Of a DNA stretch of 49,318 nucleotides, positions 48,327 to 49,318 are shown piece by piece. Source of the DNA: an uncultured delta proteobacterium (lineage in GTDB: Bacteria; Myxococcota_A; Polyangia; Polyangiales; Polyangiaceae); NCBI GenBank assembly GCA_903892415.1, contig CAITIQ010000471.1, positions 1-49,318 on the forward strand, written 5' to 3'. How positions within the stretch are numbered: the first letter of the stretch is position 1; each line of letters opens with the position of its first letter. Under the pieces are notes generated by a model. The model made no database searches. It was given only the letters and a program-made list of their open reading frames with translations, and was not told the origin of the DNA. The position numbers and the translations under genes were made by a program.

Positions 48327-48974
48327 TCAGTCGGTGGTAGGCACAAGGGCGTGAACCAGCGTGGCTTCACGATTGCGTGAGGATGAGAAGCGAGCATCCG
48401 CGGCGCGAATCACCCGCGCCATACAGCGGGCCGCCGGCTCGTATTCGGGCGAGCGTGCAGTGGCCACCACGCTGGTGCGGTCGATTCGGCCGAGGCTATC
48501 CACGCGGAATTCGATCTGCACGGTCTCTGGCGGCAAGATTCCGCCGCTCGGTCCGCGGCATTGTTCAACCAGCTCGAAGTGAAGGGTGGAGCGAAGATCA
48601 CGCTCCGCCGACGTGCTTGACGTCCGCCGAGGTGGCTCGAGCTTGACTCGGCTGAGCGAGACCGCAGCAGAAGCAGCCGAACTCGCGAAGGCTGAAGCCT
48701 CGGGCTTTGTGGCGATCAAGGTGCCGCTAGGAGAGGTCGGCGGAAGTGGAGCCGGAGCCGCACCCAGGATTTCATCTTTGGCGCGAGGGTCGACCGGCAG
48801 CGCCGCTTGATTGACCTCCACCGTGGAGACTGGCACCAAGTTCGTCACGATCTCGTAGCTGACGGTGGCCGAGGGGGAGGGCGGTGCCGACGAATCATCC
48901 GCGCATCCCGGCCAACCAAGGCCGACGCCGATTGCCAAGCAGGCAAGGCTGGTGCGAGTGGGCAAGCGCTTCAT
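48327..48974 (-). CDS. Lipoprotein with AgmX/PglI- or TonB-like C-terminal domain
   Basis: A 215-residue predicted lipoprotein. The ATG at 48974 gives a lipobox GWPGC (Cys24), followed by a Pro/Ser/Ala-rich spacer to about residue 120. The open frame upstream does not read like protein. The C-terminal domain (FELVEQCRGPSGGILPPETV, QIEFRVDSLGRIDRTSVVAT, then AARCMARVIRAADARF) fits the AgmX/PglI C-terminal or TonB-C-like fold, common in myxobacterial gliding and envelope proteins, where it may connect envelope complexes. The pair of cysteines (in QCRG and ARCMA) could form a disulfide. It lies 154 bp upstream of the Wzy-like gene. Confidence 0.78.
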   Translation of the reverse strand: MKRLPTRTSLACLAIGVGLGWPGCADDSSAPPSPSATVSYEIVTNLVPVSTVEVNQAALPVDPRAKDEILGAAPAPLPPTSPSGTLIATKPEASAFASSAASAAVSLSRVKLEPPRRTSSTSAERDLRSTLHFELVEQCRGPSGGILPPETVQIEFRVDSLGRIDRTSVVATARSPEYEPAARCMARVIRAADARFSSSRNREATLVHALVPTTD

Positions 48975-49101
48975 CGGCGATGAGCTGTAGCTGCTAATCG
49001 GGTGCGCTTGAAGCATCGAGTCTCGTTTCATGACATCGAGCGCGGTCTCAAAAGAACGGCCGAAGGCCCGTCGACCGGCGACGTTGGCATAGTATGCGCC
49101 G

Positions 49102-49318
49102 ATGAACCGCGGCTTCGGACAATTGAAGCAATTGCTTGCAGCGCTTGCTTCGGCGCGCAGTGAGGCTGGTCCTGGCTTCGCGTGGCGAGCGGCGGGCGTC
49201 GCTGGGCTCGCTTCGCTCGCGGGCGTCGTCATGGGGCTGGTCCCCGCGTTCGTCGGGTTGGGGGTGCATTCGCTGGCAGGGCAGGGACCACGCCCGCCCG
49301 GGATGTTGGCCTTCATCG
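49102..49318 (+). CDS. Membrane protein, N-terminal fragment cut by window edge
   Basis: An open frame from the ATG at 49102 runs to the window end (72 codons seen). After a polar start (MNRGFGQLKQLLAALASARS) there are hydrophobic segments (FAWRAAGVAGLASLAGVVMG, then LVPAFVGLGVHSLAG) like the first membrane helices of an ABC exporter-type permease/ATPase. Family assignment is uncertain from so little sequence. No good ribosome binding site is seen before the ATG. The gene diverges from the AgmX/PglI-like lipoprotein gene. Confidence 0.5.
   Translation, partial: MNRGFGQLKQLLAALASARSEAGPGFAWRAAGVAGLASLAGVVMGLVPAFVGLGVHSLAGQGPRPPGMLAFI

Overview
The window is GC-rich, densely coded, and typical of Myxococcota, most likely a Polyangia-type myxobacterium. 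Pointers to this are about eleven predicted lipoproteins, several with a Gly/Ser/Ala-rich linker right after the lipobox; a Ser/Thr kinase fused to an nSTAND-type NTPase and a C-terminal propeller-like region; PilZ and AgmX/PglI-like proteins; and c-type haem lipoproteins fused to beta-propellers. This assignment is inferred from gene content, not from a marker phylogeny. I saw no phage, insertion sequence, CRISPR array, tRNA or rRNA.

Region by region. 1-9171: a truncated DUF1549-like protein diverges from a haem lipoprotein; then an ASCH-domain protein, an AlkA-type glycosylase, a small winged-helix protein, a secreted endonuclease/phosphatase-fold lipoprotein, a TrkA-N channel-like protein, a glutaredoxin-like protein, a histidine phosphatase and a DUF3108 lipoprotein. 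9168-13670: a full-length Lhr helicase, coupled to the DUF3108 gene. 13679-21403: mainly secreted or lipid-anchored proteins (a propeller, a Cys-repeat protein, a dihaem cytochrome/propeller fusion, an LRR protein), interrupted by comM. 21415-24782: a cobalamin riboswitch drives a propeller lipoprotein on the minus strand, divergent from recA-ssb. 24867-28551: an island of lipid and envelope enzymes (two PlsC-like acyltransferases, a patatin, a signal-peptidase-like protein lacking its catalytic Lys). 28658-35032: a PilZ protein, a coiled-coil membrane protein and the giant kinase. 35052-48172: a surface-polysaccharide region (epimerase, Gfo/Idh/MocA oxidoreductase, beta-helix lipoprotein, DUF4091 protein, UDP-glucose dehydrogenase, SDR, hexapeptide acyltransferase, glycosyltransferase, Wzy/WaaL-like protein). 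48327-49318: an AgmX/PglI-like lipoprotein and the start of a membrane protein cut by the window edge.

The most notable element is the minus-strand cobalamin riboswitch at 22731-22930. It has an 8-bp closing stem, both GCCACTG elements, GGGAAGCCGGTG and a perfect B12 box, and it leads directly into a beta-propeller-like lipoprotein. The arrangement recalls BtuG, the cobalamin-binding propeller lipoprotein of Bacteroides, and suggests an unrecognised surface B12-capture protein in this lineage. Other points to check are a nested-stem leader upstream of the UDP-glucose dehydrogenase gene, three phased 11-bp repeats upstream of the dihaem lipoprotein, RecA and SSB that both lack acidic tails, and several enzymes missing signature residues.
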